From Nitriliruptoraceae bacterium (GTDB taxonomy: Bacteria; Actinomycetota; Nitriliruptoria; Nitriliruptorales; Nitriliruptoraceae): a stretch of 33,827 nucleotides of DNA. Under the pieces are notes generated by a model. That model saw nothing but the letters and a program-made list of their open reading frames with translations. It was not told the origin of the DNA and did no database searches. Made by a program: the position numbers and the translations under genes. The stretch lies in contig SKJX01000219.1 in assembly GCA_007121785.1 (NCBI GenBank), forward strand, positions 1-33,827, in the 5' to 3' direction. This document shows positions 8,929-16,819 of the stretch, piece after piece (position 1 is the stretch's first letter; every line of letters starts with the position of its first letter).

Positions 8929-9858
8929 CTAGGCGCGCGGGCCGCTGGATGCGGACGTCAACGCAGAGAGCAACGCATCGAGGTGCTCCGGCCCCTCCAC
9001 GCGGTGGACGGTGACGTCAGGGACCGTGCGCTTGGCGAGCCCCGAGAGGACCCCACCGGGCCCGACCTCGACCAGGTCGGTGACGCCGTGAGCGGCGAGC
9101 GCCAGTTGCACCTCGCGCCAGCGCACCGGGGAGAGGATCCCCGCCTGCAGATCCGTCGCGATGCCGTCCGCGGCGATCCGTTCCGTGACGGAGGCACCGG
9201 AGACCAGCGGGACGGTCGGGTCGGCGACGCCGGTGCGTTCCAGCATCTCGGCCACCCGGGGGACCGCCGGTGCCATCGCCGCGGAGTGGAACGCCCCCTC
9301 GACGTCCAAGGGCAGCGCGCGTCCCCCGGCGTCCCGTGCCTGCGAGGCGACGGCCCCGACCGCGTCCGGCGGTCCGGCGACCACGACCTGTCCCGGCGCG
9401 TTGTCGTTGGCGACGACCAACCCGTCGATCCGATCGACCAGCACCTCGACGGCGTCCGGGGCGAGCTTGACGACGGCCGCCATGGTGCCGGGGTTGGCTT
9501 CGCAGGCGTCGGCCATGGCGGCGCCACGGGCCGCGACCACGGCGGCACCGTCACGCACGGTCATCGCCCCGGCGGCGATCGCGGCGGTGTACTCCCCGAG
9601 CGAGTGGCCGGCGACCAGCTGCGGTGCCACACCGGCATCCGCGAGCGCGCGCCAGGCGACCAGCGACGAGGCGAGGATCGCCGGCTGCGCGTCCGCGGTC
9701 CGCCCGCCGGCGGTCGGGTCCTCCGTCAAAGCACGCACGTCACGGCCGATGCCGTCGCTGACCTCATCGAGCACCTCGAGGGCGGGATGGCCCGCCCACG
9801 GCTCCAACGAGCCCGCACGGTGGGATCCCTGGCCGGGGAAGACGAACGCGATCGACAA
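8929..9858 (-). CDS. fabD: Malonyl-CoA:[acyl-carrier-protein] S-malonyltransferase
   Basis: Loads malonate from CoA onto acyl carrier protein, supplying the extender for FabH and FabF. The 309 residues begin IAFVFPGQGSHRAG. The nucleophile Ser86 lies in GHSLGEY and the catalytic His191 in GAFHSAAM. The start is a TTG (9856-9858) with an excellent GGAGG ribosome site; no ATG or GTG fits the conserved N-terminus. It is the first gene of the fab operon and sits behind a 28-bp palindrome (9916-9943), the likely control site. Confidence 0.95.
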   Translation of the reverse strand: MSIAFVFPGQGSHRAGSLEPWAGHPALEVLDEVSDGIGRDVRALTEDPTAGGRTADAQPAILASSLVAWRALADAGVAPQLVAGHSLGEYTAAIAAGAMTVRDGAAVVAARGAAMADACEANPGTMAAVVKLAPDAVEVLVDRIDGLVVANDNAPGQVVVAGPPDAVGAVASQARDAGGRALPLDVEGAFHSAAMAPAVPRVAEMLERTGVADPTVPLVSGASVTERIAADGIATDLQAGILSPVRWREVQLALAAHGVTDLVEVGPGGVLSGLAKRTVPDVTVHRVEGPEHLDALLSALTSASSGPRA

Positions 9859-9915
9859 GGCGACCTCCTGCGGACGCGTGGGGACGGCGGAGGGCCGTCC
9901 CCCGGAGGTGTGAAG

Positions 9916-9943
9916 TTGACACCGACGTCAGTGTCGATGTCAA
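9916..9943. promoter_or_regulatory. 28-bp inverted repeat upstream of fabD, probable operator/promoter
   Basis: Two half-sites, TTGACACCGAC and GTCGATGTCAA, face each other across six bases; ten of eleven positions pair. Nested inside is a second palindrome at 9918-9935 (GACAC and GTGTC around GACGTC, one mismatched pair). On the minus strand the outer arm supplies TTGACA, a perfect -35, with TCAACT 18 bases on as a possible -10 for fabD. Such overlap of operator and promoter fits a TetR-type lipid regulator, by analogy with streptomycete FasR acting at fabD; no such regulator gene is in the window. Confidence 0.6.
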
Positions 9944-9982
9944 GGCGAACCCGTGAGGTCCGTCACCGTGGAAGACCGGCCG

Positions 9983-10000
9983 GGGCGCCGGCCGGCGCCC
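9983..10000. repeat. Perfect 18-bp palindrome in the fabD-kynU divergent region
   Basis: GGGCGCCGGCCGGCGCCC is its own reverse complement. It lies between the fabD operator and kynU. It could be an operator or a transcript hairpin in the kynU leader; it could also be a chance product of a GC-only stretch. Confidence 0.4.
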
Positions 10001-10067
10001 TCCCTGCCGCGAGATCACCGGTACCAGCCAGCTACCGTCGCCTTCCCCGGGAGCAGGGAGCGTTCGC

Positions 10068-11294
10068 GTGGACCGTGGAACGTGCGCCGAGGCCGACGCC
10101 GCCGACCCGCTCGCGTCCGCCCGCGCCGCCTTCTCGCTCCCGGACGGGGTGTGCTACCTCGACGGCAACTCGCTCGGCGCGCTACAACCCGCCGTCGCCC
10201 AACGGCTCCGGGAGGTCGTCGACCACGAGTGGGGGCGCGGGCTGATCCGCAGCTGGACCGACGCCGGGTGGGTCGAGCTCCCCCGCCGGGTCGCCCAGCG
10301 GCTCGCGCCGCTGCTGGGCGCCGACCCGGTCGAGTTGGCCGTGACCGACTCCACCTCGGCGAACCTGTTCAAGGCGCTGGCCGCCGCACGACGGCTGCGG
10401 CCCGGCCGTCAGGTGCTGCTCACCGATGACGCCAACTTCCCCACCGACGTCTACGTCGCGCACGGGCTCGCCGAGTTGACCGGCGACCTCGAGGTTCGCG
10501 TGGTCCCCACCGAGGAGGTCGCCGCTCACCTGGACGCGGACGTCGCGGTGCTGCTGTTGACCCACATCGACTACCGCACGGGGCGCCGGCACGACCCGAA
10601 CGACCTCACCGCCGCCGCCCACGCCGTTGGCGCGCTGGCGGTCTGGGACCTCTCGCACTCCACCGGCGCGCTCGACGTCGACCTCCACCACTGGGACGTC
10701 GACCTGGCCGTGGGCTGCACCTACAAGTACCTCAACGGCGGCCCGGGCTCACCCGCCTACCTCTACGTCGCCGGACGGTTCCTCGACCGGATCACCAGCC
10801 CGGTGCGGGGCTGGTTCGGTCACGCCCGGCCGTTCGCGTTCGACCTCGGCTACCTGCCGGCGCCTGGCGCGGAGCGGTTCCTGGACGGCACCCCGCCGGT
10901 GCTGTCGATGGCAGCGCTGGACACGGCGCTGGAGGTCTTCGACGGGCTCGACCGCAGGATGCTGGAGGCCAAGGCCGCCGCACTGACCGGGCGGTTCATC
11001 GACCTGGTCGATGCCCGTTGCGGCGACGAGGTGGAGGTCGTCACGCCGCGCGACGCCGCGCGACGCGGTGCGCAGGTGTCGCTGCGCCACGACCACGCGG
11101 ACGCGGTCATGCAGGCCATGATCTCCCGCGGGGTCATCGGGGATCACCGACCACCGGACCTGCTGCGGTTCGGGTTCGCGCCGCTGTACGTCACGCGCGT
11201 GGACGTCTGGGACGCGGTCGAGGATCTGGCGGAGGTGCTCACCACACGGGCGTGGGACAACCCGGAGTTCCGCCAGCCGCGGACGCTGACCTGA
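10068..11294 (+). CDS. kynU: Kynureninase
   Basis: A PLP enzyme of the fold-type I aminotransferase superfamily that cleaves kynurenine to anthranilate and alanine (or 3-hydroxykynurenine to 3-hydroxyanthranilate). The 408 residues contain the family start YLDGNSLG, the aspartate of DLSHSTGA near residue 194, and the PLP-binding Lys220 in CTYKYLNGGPGSPA. RFGFAPLYV near the end is also typical. The GTG start follows AGGGAG; an upstream GTG is not needed to complete the fold. A TACCGT -10-like hexamer lies at 10033-10038. It is a lone kynurenine-pathway gene here: no tryptophan dioxygenase or formamidase lies nearby. Confidence 0.93.
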   Translation: MDRGTCAEADAADPLASARAAFSLPDGVCYLDGNSLGALQPAVAQRLREVVDHEWGRGLIRSWTDAGWVELPRRVAQRLAPLLGADPVELAVTDSTSANLFKALAAARRLRPGRQVLLTDDANFPTDVYVAHGLAELTGDLEVRVVPTEEVAAHLDADVAVLLLTHIDYRTGRRHDPNDLTAAAHAVGALAVWDLSHSTGALDVDLHHWDVDLAVGCTYKYLNGGPGSPAYLYVAGRFLDRITSPVRGWFGHARPFAFDLGYLPAPGAERFLDGTPPVLSMAALDTALEVFDGLDRRMLEAKAAALTGRFIDLVDARCGDEVEVVTPRDAARRGAQVSLRHDHADAVMQAMISRGVIGDHRPPDLLRFGFAPLYVTRVDVWDAVEDLAEVLTTRAWDNPEFRQPRTLT

Positions 11295-11323
11295 GTGGTC
11301 GCGTCACCTACTGGCGCGACCAC
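11295..11323. terminator. Hairpin between convergent kynU and serA
   Basis: GTGGTCGCG starts right after the kynU stop and pairs with CGCGACCAC. Counting the inner U-G, C-G and A-T pairs, the stem is 12 bp with a 5-base loop. There is no T-run. Its position between converging genes makes a two-way terminator likely. Confidence 0.7.
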
Positions 11324-11371
11324 GCAAGCCGAGGTCGTTCCCGGTCCACGACGCCGGCGGCGGTCAGCCGC

Positions 11372-12955
11372 TCACACCAGCGTGATCGCTCGACCCTCGG
11401 TCGCGCCGATCTGCGAGGCGATCCGGTCCATGACCTCGCCGGGCACCTCGTCGTCGAGGCTGAGCGCCATGATCGCCTCACCTTCGACGTCGCTGCGGCC
11501 GACCTGCGCGGCGGCGATGTTGACCCCGGCCTCGCCGAAGCCGTTCCCGACGGTGCCGATGATCCCGGGCCGGTCCTCGTAGCGGAAGAACGCCATGTAG
11601 GGCGTCGGCTCGATGTCGATGGGGGTGTTCCACACCTCGATCAGCCGCTCGCGCTCACCGGGGTGCAGGATCGTGCCGGCCACGCGGATGGGTCGACCGT
11701 CACGGGTCATCCCCGAGACCCGCAGGACCGACACGTAGTCCTCGCTGTGCGGGTCGGAGATCTCCCGCAGGTTGAGCCCGCGCTCCTCCGCCAGCAGGGG
11801 CGCGTTGACGAACGTGACCGGTTCGCTACAGACCGGCGACAGCAGCCCACGCAGGACCGACAGGCCGAGCACCCGGCCGTCCTCGTCGGCGATCGCGCCG
11901 AGGTACTCCACGGTGACATCGGAGCGCAGGCCCTGGTCAGCGAGCGCGGTGAGCATGCGGCCGAGCTCCTCGCCGAGGGGCAGGAAGCTCTTGAGGTCAT
12001 CGGCGACCGGGCCGCCCTGCACGTTGACGGCGGACGCGACGAACTCCCCGGCCAGGGCGAGGTTGACGTACTCCGCGACCTGCATGCCGGCCTTGTCCTG
12101 CGCTTCCTCGGTCGATGCGCCCAGGTGCGGGGTGACGATCGCGTTGTCCAGGTCGAACAGCGGCGACTCGGTCGTGGGCTCGGCCTCGAACACGTCGATC
12201 CCGGCCCCGGCGATCACGCCGTCACGAAGCGCCTCGGCCAGGTCCTCCTCCACGACGATGCCGCCCCGGGCGACGTTGACCAGCCGCGCGGTCGGCTTCA
12301 TCTTCGCCAGCCGCTTGCGGTCCAGCAACCCGGCCGTGTCGTGGGTCTTCGGCAGGTGCACGGTGAGCACGTCGGCCCGCTCGAGCACCTCGTCGATGGT
12401 GTCGACCAGTTCGACCCCCAGCCGGGCGGCACGCTCCGGCGCCACGAACGGGTCGTAGGCGAGCAGCCGCATCCCGAACGCGTGGCAGCGCTGCGCGACC
12501 AGCGTGCCGATCCGGCCCAGCCCGAGCACCCCGAGCGTCTTGTCGTGCAGCTCCGTCCCGGTCCAGGTCGAGCGCTCCCAGCGCCCCTCACGCAGCGCAC
12601 CGTGCGCCTGGGGGATGTTGCGCGCCAGCGCGAGGATCATCGCCACCGTGTGTTCGGCTGCGGAGATGATGTTGGACTGCGGCGCGTTGCAGACGATCAC
12701 CCCGGCCTTGGTGGCCGCCTCCACGTCCACGTTGTCCAACCCGACGCCGGCACGGGCGACCACCTTGAGCTGATCCGCGGCGGCGAAGACGTCGGCGTCG
12801 ATGAAGGTCTGCGACCGGACGACGATGGCGTCGTAGCCGGGGACGGTCGCGATCAGGTCGTCCTTGTCCAGGCCGATGCGGACGTCGACCTCGTGGTGTT
12901 CACGCAGGGCAGCGACACCGGCTTCGGCGAGCTTGTCAGCGACGAGGATCTTCAC
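11372..12955 (-). CDS. serA: D-3-phosphoglycerate dehydrogenase, long ACT-domain form
   Basis: First committed step of serine synthesis: 3-phosphoglycerate to 3-phosphohydroxypyruvate with NAD. The 527-residue length is that of the long (mycobacterial) type. The order is a substrate-binding part, the NAD motif LGLGRIG (residues 144-150), LVNVARGG (Arg230), the catalytic His277 in TPHLGAS, an intervening domain (about 320-450), and a C-terminal ACT domain beginning YMAFFRYEDRPGIIGTVG that should sense serine. The GTG start follows GGAGCTCC. The 300-base upstream region gives no strong promoter. In many actinobacteria serA sits beside ilvBNC; here ilvBN lies 20 kb away. Confidence 0.96.
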   Translation of the reverse strand: MKILVADKLAEAGVAALREHHEVDVRIGLDKDDLIATVPGYDAIVVRSQTFIDADVFAAADQLKVVARAGVGLDNVDVEAATKAGVIVCNAPQSNIISAAEHTVAMILALARNIPQAHGALREGRWERSTWTGTELHDKTLGVLGLGRIGTLVAQRCHAFGMRLLAYDPFVAPERAARLGVELVDTIDEVLERADVLTVHLPKTHDTAGLLDRKRLAKMKPTARLVNVARGGIVVEEDLAEALRDGVIAGAGIDVFEAEPTTESPLFDLDNAIVTPHLGASTEEAQDKAGMQVAEYVNLALAGEFVASAVNVQGGPVADDLKSFLPLGEELGRMLTALADQGLRSDVTVEYLGAIADEDGRVLGLSVLRGLLSPVCSEPVTFVNAPLLAEERGLNLREISDPHSEDYVSVLRVSGMTRDGRPIRVAGTILHPGERERLIEVWNTPIDIEPTPYMAFFRYEDRPGIIGTVGNGFGEAGVNIAAAQVGRSDVEGEAIMALSLDDEVPGEVMDRIASQIGATEGRAITLV

Positions 12956-13256
12956 GTAGGAGCTCCGGGTGCGGGCGGGCGAGGAAGCGGGGGCCGTGTC
13001 GGACGGCAGCTGACCGTGACCGCCAGCTCCGGTGGCCGACGCCGCAGTGACGTCCGATGGTTCGGTGGCGAGGAGCCGTGGTCCTGGCGGCGTGCGGGCG
13101 CCGTTCGGGCGATGCGGGTGGCACCCGTACGCCTCGAGCCGGTGAGGTGGTCACGGACCGGCCGAGCGCGGTACGCGGCGCTCACAGGGTACGGGGCCGG
13201 CGCCAGGAACCGAATCCAGGCGCCCGTGCCGACGTCCGAGCGTCCACGCTCGCAGG
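12956..13256. other. Intergenic region upstream of serA
   Basis: About 300 bases without a gene. It must carry the serA promoter; only a weak TACCCT (minus, 13186-13191) with TTCGGT 17 bases before it is visible. The 3' hairpin of the globin gene lies at its right end. The open frames across it are low-complexity shadows. Confidence 0.5.
13237..13252 (-). terminator. Short hairpin after the globin gene
   Basis: CGAGCG, four bases, CGCTCG: a perfect 6-bp stem with a tetraloop starting four bases after the globin stop. No T-run follows. It is a weak candidate terminator for the GNAT-globin transcript. Confidence 0.4.
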
Positions 13257-13703
13257 TCAGTCGCGGCCGGAGGCGTCCTGCTGCGGCAGGGTCCGCACGT
13301 CGTCGGGGACCTGGTTGATCATCGTCGGCGTCGCTCGGGCGACGTAGGCGAGCAGGTACCGCCGGGCCTCGTCCGGCCAGTCGGTCTGCTCGTGGACGGC
13401 GGCGGTCATCAGCTCGGCCCACCGCATCGCGGCCTCGGGGGTGATGGCGAACGGCGCGTGACGCATCCGCAACCGGGGGTGGCCACGATCGGCGCTGTAG
13501 ACGTCCCCGCCTCCCCAGTACTGGGCGAAGAACCGGGCGAGGTGGTCCTTGCCCGGTTCGAGGTCGTCGGGGTACATCGGCCGCAGCAGCTCGTCCTGCT
13601 CCACCTGTGCGTAGAACGACGTCACCAACCGCCGGAACGCGGGCAGCCCGCCCACGGCGTCGTGGACGTCGTGCGGCTCGAGTTGCACATCGTCGTTGCT
13701 CAC
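13257..13703 (-). CDS. glbO: Group II truncated haemoglobin (GlbO type)
   Basis: A 148-residue haem protein of the truncated globin family, likely handling oxygen, nitric oxide or peroxide. The signature block is PRLRMRHAPFAI, with the proximal haem ligand at His82, and YWGGGDVYS precedes it. Trp94 corresponds to the G8 tryptophan that shapes the distal pocket. From memory it aligns along its length with mycobacterial GlbO, with about 12 extra residues at each end. The GTG start overlaps the stop of the acetyltransferase gene by four bases, so the two are co-translated. Confidence 0.9.
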   Translation of the reverse strand: MSNDDVQLEPHDVHDAVGGLPAFRRLVTSFYAQVEQDELLRPMYPDDLEPGKDHLARFFAQYWGGGDVYSADRGHPRLRMRHAPFAITPEAAMRWAELMTAAVHEQTDWPDEARRYLLAYVARATPTMINQVPDDVRTLPQQDASGRD

Positions 13704-14203
13704 AGCGGCCGTTCGAAGTAGGCGACGTCGAGGTAGCGACCGAACTTGTGACCGGCTTCGGTCAGGGTGCCACGGTGGACGAACCCGAACCGTTCATGGA
13801 ACCGGACGGACGTCGGGTTCGGCAACGCCACGATCGCGTACGCCCGGTGAAAGCGATCGTCCGCCTCGAGCTGCGCCAACAGCTCGCCGTAGAGGGCGCT
13901 GCCCACGCCTCGGCCCTGCGCGTCGGGAGCGGTGTAGACCGACAGCTCCACGGAGCGGTCGTAGGCGACTTTCGGTCGGAACCGCTGGGTCTCGACGAAG
14001 CCGGCCACCTCGCCGTCGAGTTCGGCGACGAGCAGGCGGTGACCACCTTCGACGATCGGTCCCTCGAAGCGATCGCGCCACTCCTTGGGCGTACGCACCT
14101 CCGTGTTGAAGGTGGTCGTGGTCCGCAGCACGTAGTGGGTGTAGATGGCCGCGACGGCCGGCAGGTCGTCGGCGGTCGCGTGTCGTACGGTCAGCGTCGT
14201 CAT
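13700..14203 (-). CDS. GNAT-family N-acetyltransferase, phosphinothricin-acetyltransferase-like
   Basis: A 167-residue GNAT enzyme. The acetyl-CoA site is VYTAPDAQGRGVGSALY (the Q/RxxGxG/A motif, about residue 90), with FHERFGFVHRGTL near the end. The start TVRHATADDLPAVAAIYTHYV with TTTTFNTE is the pattern of the phosphinothricin/methionine-sulfone acetyltransferase group; the natural substrate is unknown. I chose the ATG at 14201-14203 over the adjacent GTG. No ribosome site precedes it, but TAGCGT lies exactly seven bases upstream, the layout of a leaderless transcript. The gene lies 30 bases after the ABC permease stop and overlaps the globin gene. Confidence 0.87.
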   Translation of the reverse strand: MTTLTVRHATADDLPAVAAIYTHYVLRTTTTFNTEVRTPKEWRDRFEGPIVEGGHRLLVAELDGEVAGFVETQRFRPKVAYDRSVELSVYTAPDAQGRGVGSALYGELLAQLEADDRFHRAYAIVALPNPTSVRFHERFGFVHRGTLTEAGHKFGRYLDVAYFERPL

Positions 14204-14210
14204 CACCGCG

Positions 14211-14216
14211 ACGCTA
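14211..14216 (-). promoter_or_regulatory. Candidate -10 hexamer TAGCGT of a leaderless GNAT transcript
   Basis: TAGCGT ends seven bases before the ATG at 14203. In actinobacteria a TANNNT box six or seven bases before a start codon usually means the mRNA begins at that codon. The lack of a ribosome site supports this reading. Confidence 0.45.
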
Positions 14217-14233
14217 CCGGCCGAGCCGATCGC

Positions 14234-15061
14234 TCAGGTGCGCAACAACCGCGCGAACCGTCGCGTCGCGACGCGAAGCCCGAACGTTCCGAGGGCCGCG
14301 AGCACCAGGGCGTGCCCCAACAGGAGCCACTCGAGCGCACCCAGCATCAGCCCACGGACCAGCGCGACGCCGTGGTACAGCGGTGAGAGCTGGGCGACCC
14401 AGCGGATCGCCTCCGGGTAGACCTCCAAGGGGTAGAAGGTCGCGGAGAACAGGAACAGCGGCAGCATCACCAGTTCGACCAGGTCGAAGTCCTGCCAGCT
14501 CCGCATGAAGGTGGTCGCCATCAGCCCGAGCCCGGCGAAGCAGTACCCGATCAGGCTGGAAGCCGGCACGGCCAGCAGCGCCCACCACGATGGGACGAGC
14601 CCGACGACGGTCGCGATCACCAGGAAGCTGACCGCGTAGACCAGGCCGCGCAGCAGCGCCCAGCTCAGCTCCCCGACCGCGATGTCGCGTGGCGTCACCG
14701 GTGTCGCCAGCATGGCGTCGTAGACCTTGCCCCACTTGAGCTTCGAGAACACGTTGATCGTCGACTCGTAGGTGCCTCCGTTCATCGCCGACGCGGCCAT
14801 GAGGGCGGGCGCGACGAAGACGCCGTAGGCGATGGCCTGCCCATCGGGTCCGACGACCTCGCCGACCAGCCCCCCGACCCCGATACCCAAGGCGAACAGG
14901 TAGAACATCGGCTCGAACAACCCGCTGACGAAGAGCAGCCAACCACGCCGCGTCGACAGCACGTTGCGTTCGACCAACCGCACGCTGCGTCCGAGCAACC
15001 GCGGTGGGGTGATCCGCCAGGCAGCGCTGCCCGGGTCGGCACGGGTCTGGGTGCCGCTCAT
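14234..15061 (-). CDS. ABC-2 type transporter permease (NodJ-like), second copy
   Basis: A 275-residue inner-membrane protein with about six hydrophobic segments. The block SAMNGGTYESTINVFSKLKW followed by YDAMLATPVTPRDIAVGE is the ABC-2/NodJ family signature; a late FLFSATFYPLEVYPE also fits. The ATG overlaps the stop of the other permease (ATGA) and has GGGAGG before it. With the second permease and the ATPase at 15885-16796 it should form a heteromeric exporter. The cargo is unknown; relatives move drugs, lipids or saccharides. Confidence 0.88.
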   Translation of the reverse strand: MSGTQTRADPGSAAWRITPPRLLGRSVRLVERNVLSTRRGWLLFVSGLFEPMFYLFALGIGVGGLVGEVVGPDGQAIAYGVFVAPALMAASAMNGGTYESTINVFSKLKWGKVYDAMLATPVTPRDIAVGELSWALLRGLVYAVSFLVIATVVGLVPSWWALLAVPASSLIGYCFAGLGLMATTFMRSWQDFDLVELVMLPLFLFSATFYPLEVYPEAIRWVAQLSPLYHGVALVRGLMLGALEWLLLGHALVLAALGTFGLRVATRRFARLLRT

Positions 15062-15840
15062 CGGCGCAACCTCCCGGTGAACAGCCGGGAGCCGACCAGC
15101 ACACCGACGAGGCCGACCGCCGCGATGACGCCGAGGTGCCAGCCCCACGGCAGCGCCGGGTCGCTGCTGAGCGCGAGCGCGCGGGTCAACTCGACCCCGT
15201 GCCACAACGGGATGATGAGGACGACCGGCTGGACCGTGTCGGGCAGTTGCTCGACCGGGAAGAACGTGCCGGAGAACAGGAACATCGGCAGGATCAGGAA
15301 CCGGTTCATGCCGGCCAGGACCTGCGGGGAGTCCCGGGTGACGACGAACGCGCTGATCGCGGCGGTGGTGACCACGCCGTTGAGGGCGGCTGGCAGGACC
15401 GCCAGGAGCCCGCGCCCGAGCGGGATCGCTCCAAACGCGGCCGCGATCATGACGAACGCCAGCCCGATCACGGCGATCCGAGCGACCGACCACAGCAGGT
15501 TGCCGAGGAACAGGTCACGGGGCCGGACCGGGCTGTTGATCGCCGACCGGTAGGTCCCCACCCAGCGCATGCCCGCCATCACCGGGAACATCCCGTCCGC
15601 CGAGCCGGCCTGCATCAACGACGCGGCGAGCAGCCCGGGGGCGAACCACGCGAGGTAGGTCGGTGCCGCAAGCGCGTCGGCCGTCCCGGCGCGATCGTCG
15701 ACCAGGGTGCCGAGGCCCACCCCGATCGCGGTGAGGAACAGCGCCGGCCGCACCAGCGCTCCGATCGTGGTGCCTCGCCAGGTGTGCCGGTACGCCCGGG
15801 CATGACCCTCCAGCACGCGCAGCGCGATGGGGGTCGCCAC
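15058..15840 (-). CDS. ABC-2 type transporter permease (NodJ-like), first copy
   Basis: A 260-residue permease with about six membrane segments. It shares with its neighbour the patterns YRSAINSPVRPRDLFLGNLLW and FLFSGTFFPVEQLPD, so the two are paralogues from an old duplication rather than a recent copy. The GTG start follows GGAAGGAG, the best ribosome site of this operon, and lies 44 bases after the ATPase stop. Family members normally pair two permease chains with two ATPase chains; two different permease genes suggest a heterodimer. Confidence 0.88.
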   Translation of the reverse strand: MATPIALRVLEGHARAYRHTWRGTTIGALVRPALFLTAIGVGLGTLVDDRAGTADALAAPTYLAWFAPGLLAASLMQAGSADGMFPVMAGMRWVGTYRSAINSPVRPRDLFLGNLLWSVARIAVIGLAFVMIAAAFGAIPLGRGLLAVLPAALNGVVTTAAISAFVVTRDSPQVLAGMNRFLILPMFLFSGTFFPVEQLPDTVQPVVLIIPLWHGVELTRALALSSDPALPWGWHLGVIAAVGLVGVLVGSRLFTGRLRR

Positions 15841-15884
15841 GTCCGTCTCCTTCCGGGTGGCCAGCGGCGCCGCGTGCCGGCAGG

Positions 15885-16796
15885 TCAGTCGATCAGCTGG
15901 CGGCCGGTCAGCCGCAGGAACACGTCTTCCAGGCTCGCTCGACGGGTGAGGAGGGTCAGCGGGTCCAGGGCTAGCTCGTTGACCGCGTCGATGGCGGCGT
16001 CACCGTCCGGGGTGTAGACCAACAGCCGGTCCGGCAGGGACTCGAGCCGTTCGATCCGCCGGTCACCATCGAGCTGTTCCAACCGCTCGAGGGCGTGTGC
16101 CTGCTGGCCGTCGGCGAACCGTAGCTCGACGACCTCGCGGCTGACGTGGCGCTCGATCAGCTGCCGTGGGGAGCCCTCCGCCACGATGTGTCCCTGGTCC
16201 ATGACCACGAGGCGGTCGCACAGCTGTTCCGCCTCGTCCATGTAATGGGTCGTCAACAGCAGGGTGACGCCACGCTGCTTGAGCTGGTAGAGCCGCTCCC
16301 ACAGCGCGTGACGCGCTTGGGGGTCGAGCCCGGTCGTCGGTTCGTCCAACAGCACCAGCTCCGGATCGTTGATCAGCGACCGGGCGATCACCAAGCGTCG
16401 CTTCATCCCACCGGAGAGCGGATCGACCTTGTCGTTGCGCCGGTCGGACAGCTGTACGAAGTCGAGCAGTTCATCGATGCGTGTCCGCAGGGTCCGACGT
16501 GGCAGGTCGAAGTACCGACCGAAGACGTAGAGGTTCTCCTCGACGGTGAGGTCCTGATCCAGCGTGTCCTCCTGCGGGACGACACCGAGCCGTGCACGCA
16601 GCTCGACCCCGTCGGCTTCGGGGTCGAGCCCGAGCACCCGCAGGTGGCCCTCGCTGATCGGTGAGGTGGCGCCGATCATCCGCATCGCGGACGTCTTGCC
16701 GGCACCGTTCGGCCCGAGGAACCCGAACGCCTCACCGCGCGCCACCTCGACGTCGATCCCGGCGACGGCGGTGAAGGCGCCGAAGCGCTTCACCAA
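15885..16796 (-). CDS. ABC transporter ATP-binding protein (NodI/DrrA type)
   Basis: The energy subunit for the two permeases downstream. Walker A is GPNGAGKTS, the signature is LSGGMKRR, Walker B is LVLLDEPTTGLD, and the switch His sits in TTHYMDEAE. A C-terminal extension of about 80 residues is typical of NodI/DrrA exporters. The start is unclear. The TTG at 16796 or GTG at 16793 gives a protein beginning VKRFGAF, which lacks the first beta-strand. In-frame codons upstream encode NPLVDARGL, which would complete it, but the only start-like codon there is a CTG at 16821-16823 overlapping the dgt stop. The true start may therefore be 16823. Confidence 0.9.
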   Translation of the reverse strand: MVKRFGAFTAVAGIDVEVARGEAFGFLGPNGAGKTSAMRMIGATSPISEGHLRVLGLDPEADGVELRARLGVVPQEDTLDQDLTVEENLYVFGRYFDLPRRTLRTRIDELLDFVQLSDRRNDKVDPLSGGMKRRLVIARSLINDPELVLLDEPTTGLDPQARHALWERLYQLKQRGVTLLLTTHYMDEAEQLCDRLVVMDQGHIVAEGSPRQLIERHVSREVVELRFADGQQAHALERLEQLDGDRRIERLESLPDRLLVYTPDGDAAIDAVNELALDPLTLLTRRASLEDVFLRLTGRQLID

Positions 16797-16819
16797 CCCC
16801 CGTGCGTCGACCAGCGGGT

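Noticed and set aside
8581-10245. 554-codon plus-strand frame opposite fabH and fabD
   Set aside because: It crosses two conserved genes and the fab promoter and resembles no protein; a shadow.
12956-13256. Small genes in the gap upstream of serA
   Set aside because: All frames are short, Arg/Gly/Pro-rich and without ribosome sites.
11018-13318. 766-codon plus-strand frame opposite serA
   Set aside because: Composition is His/Arg/Val/Gly-rich with no domain; it mirrors the highly conserved serA frame.
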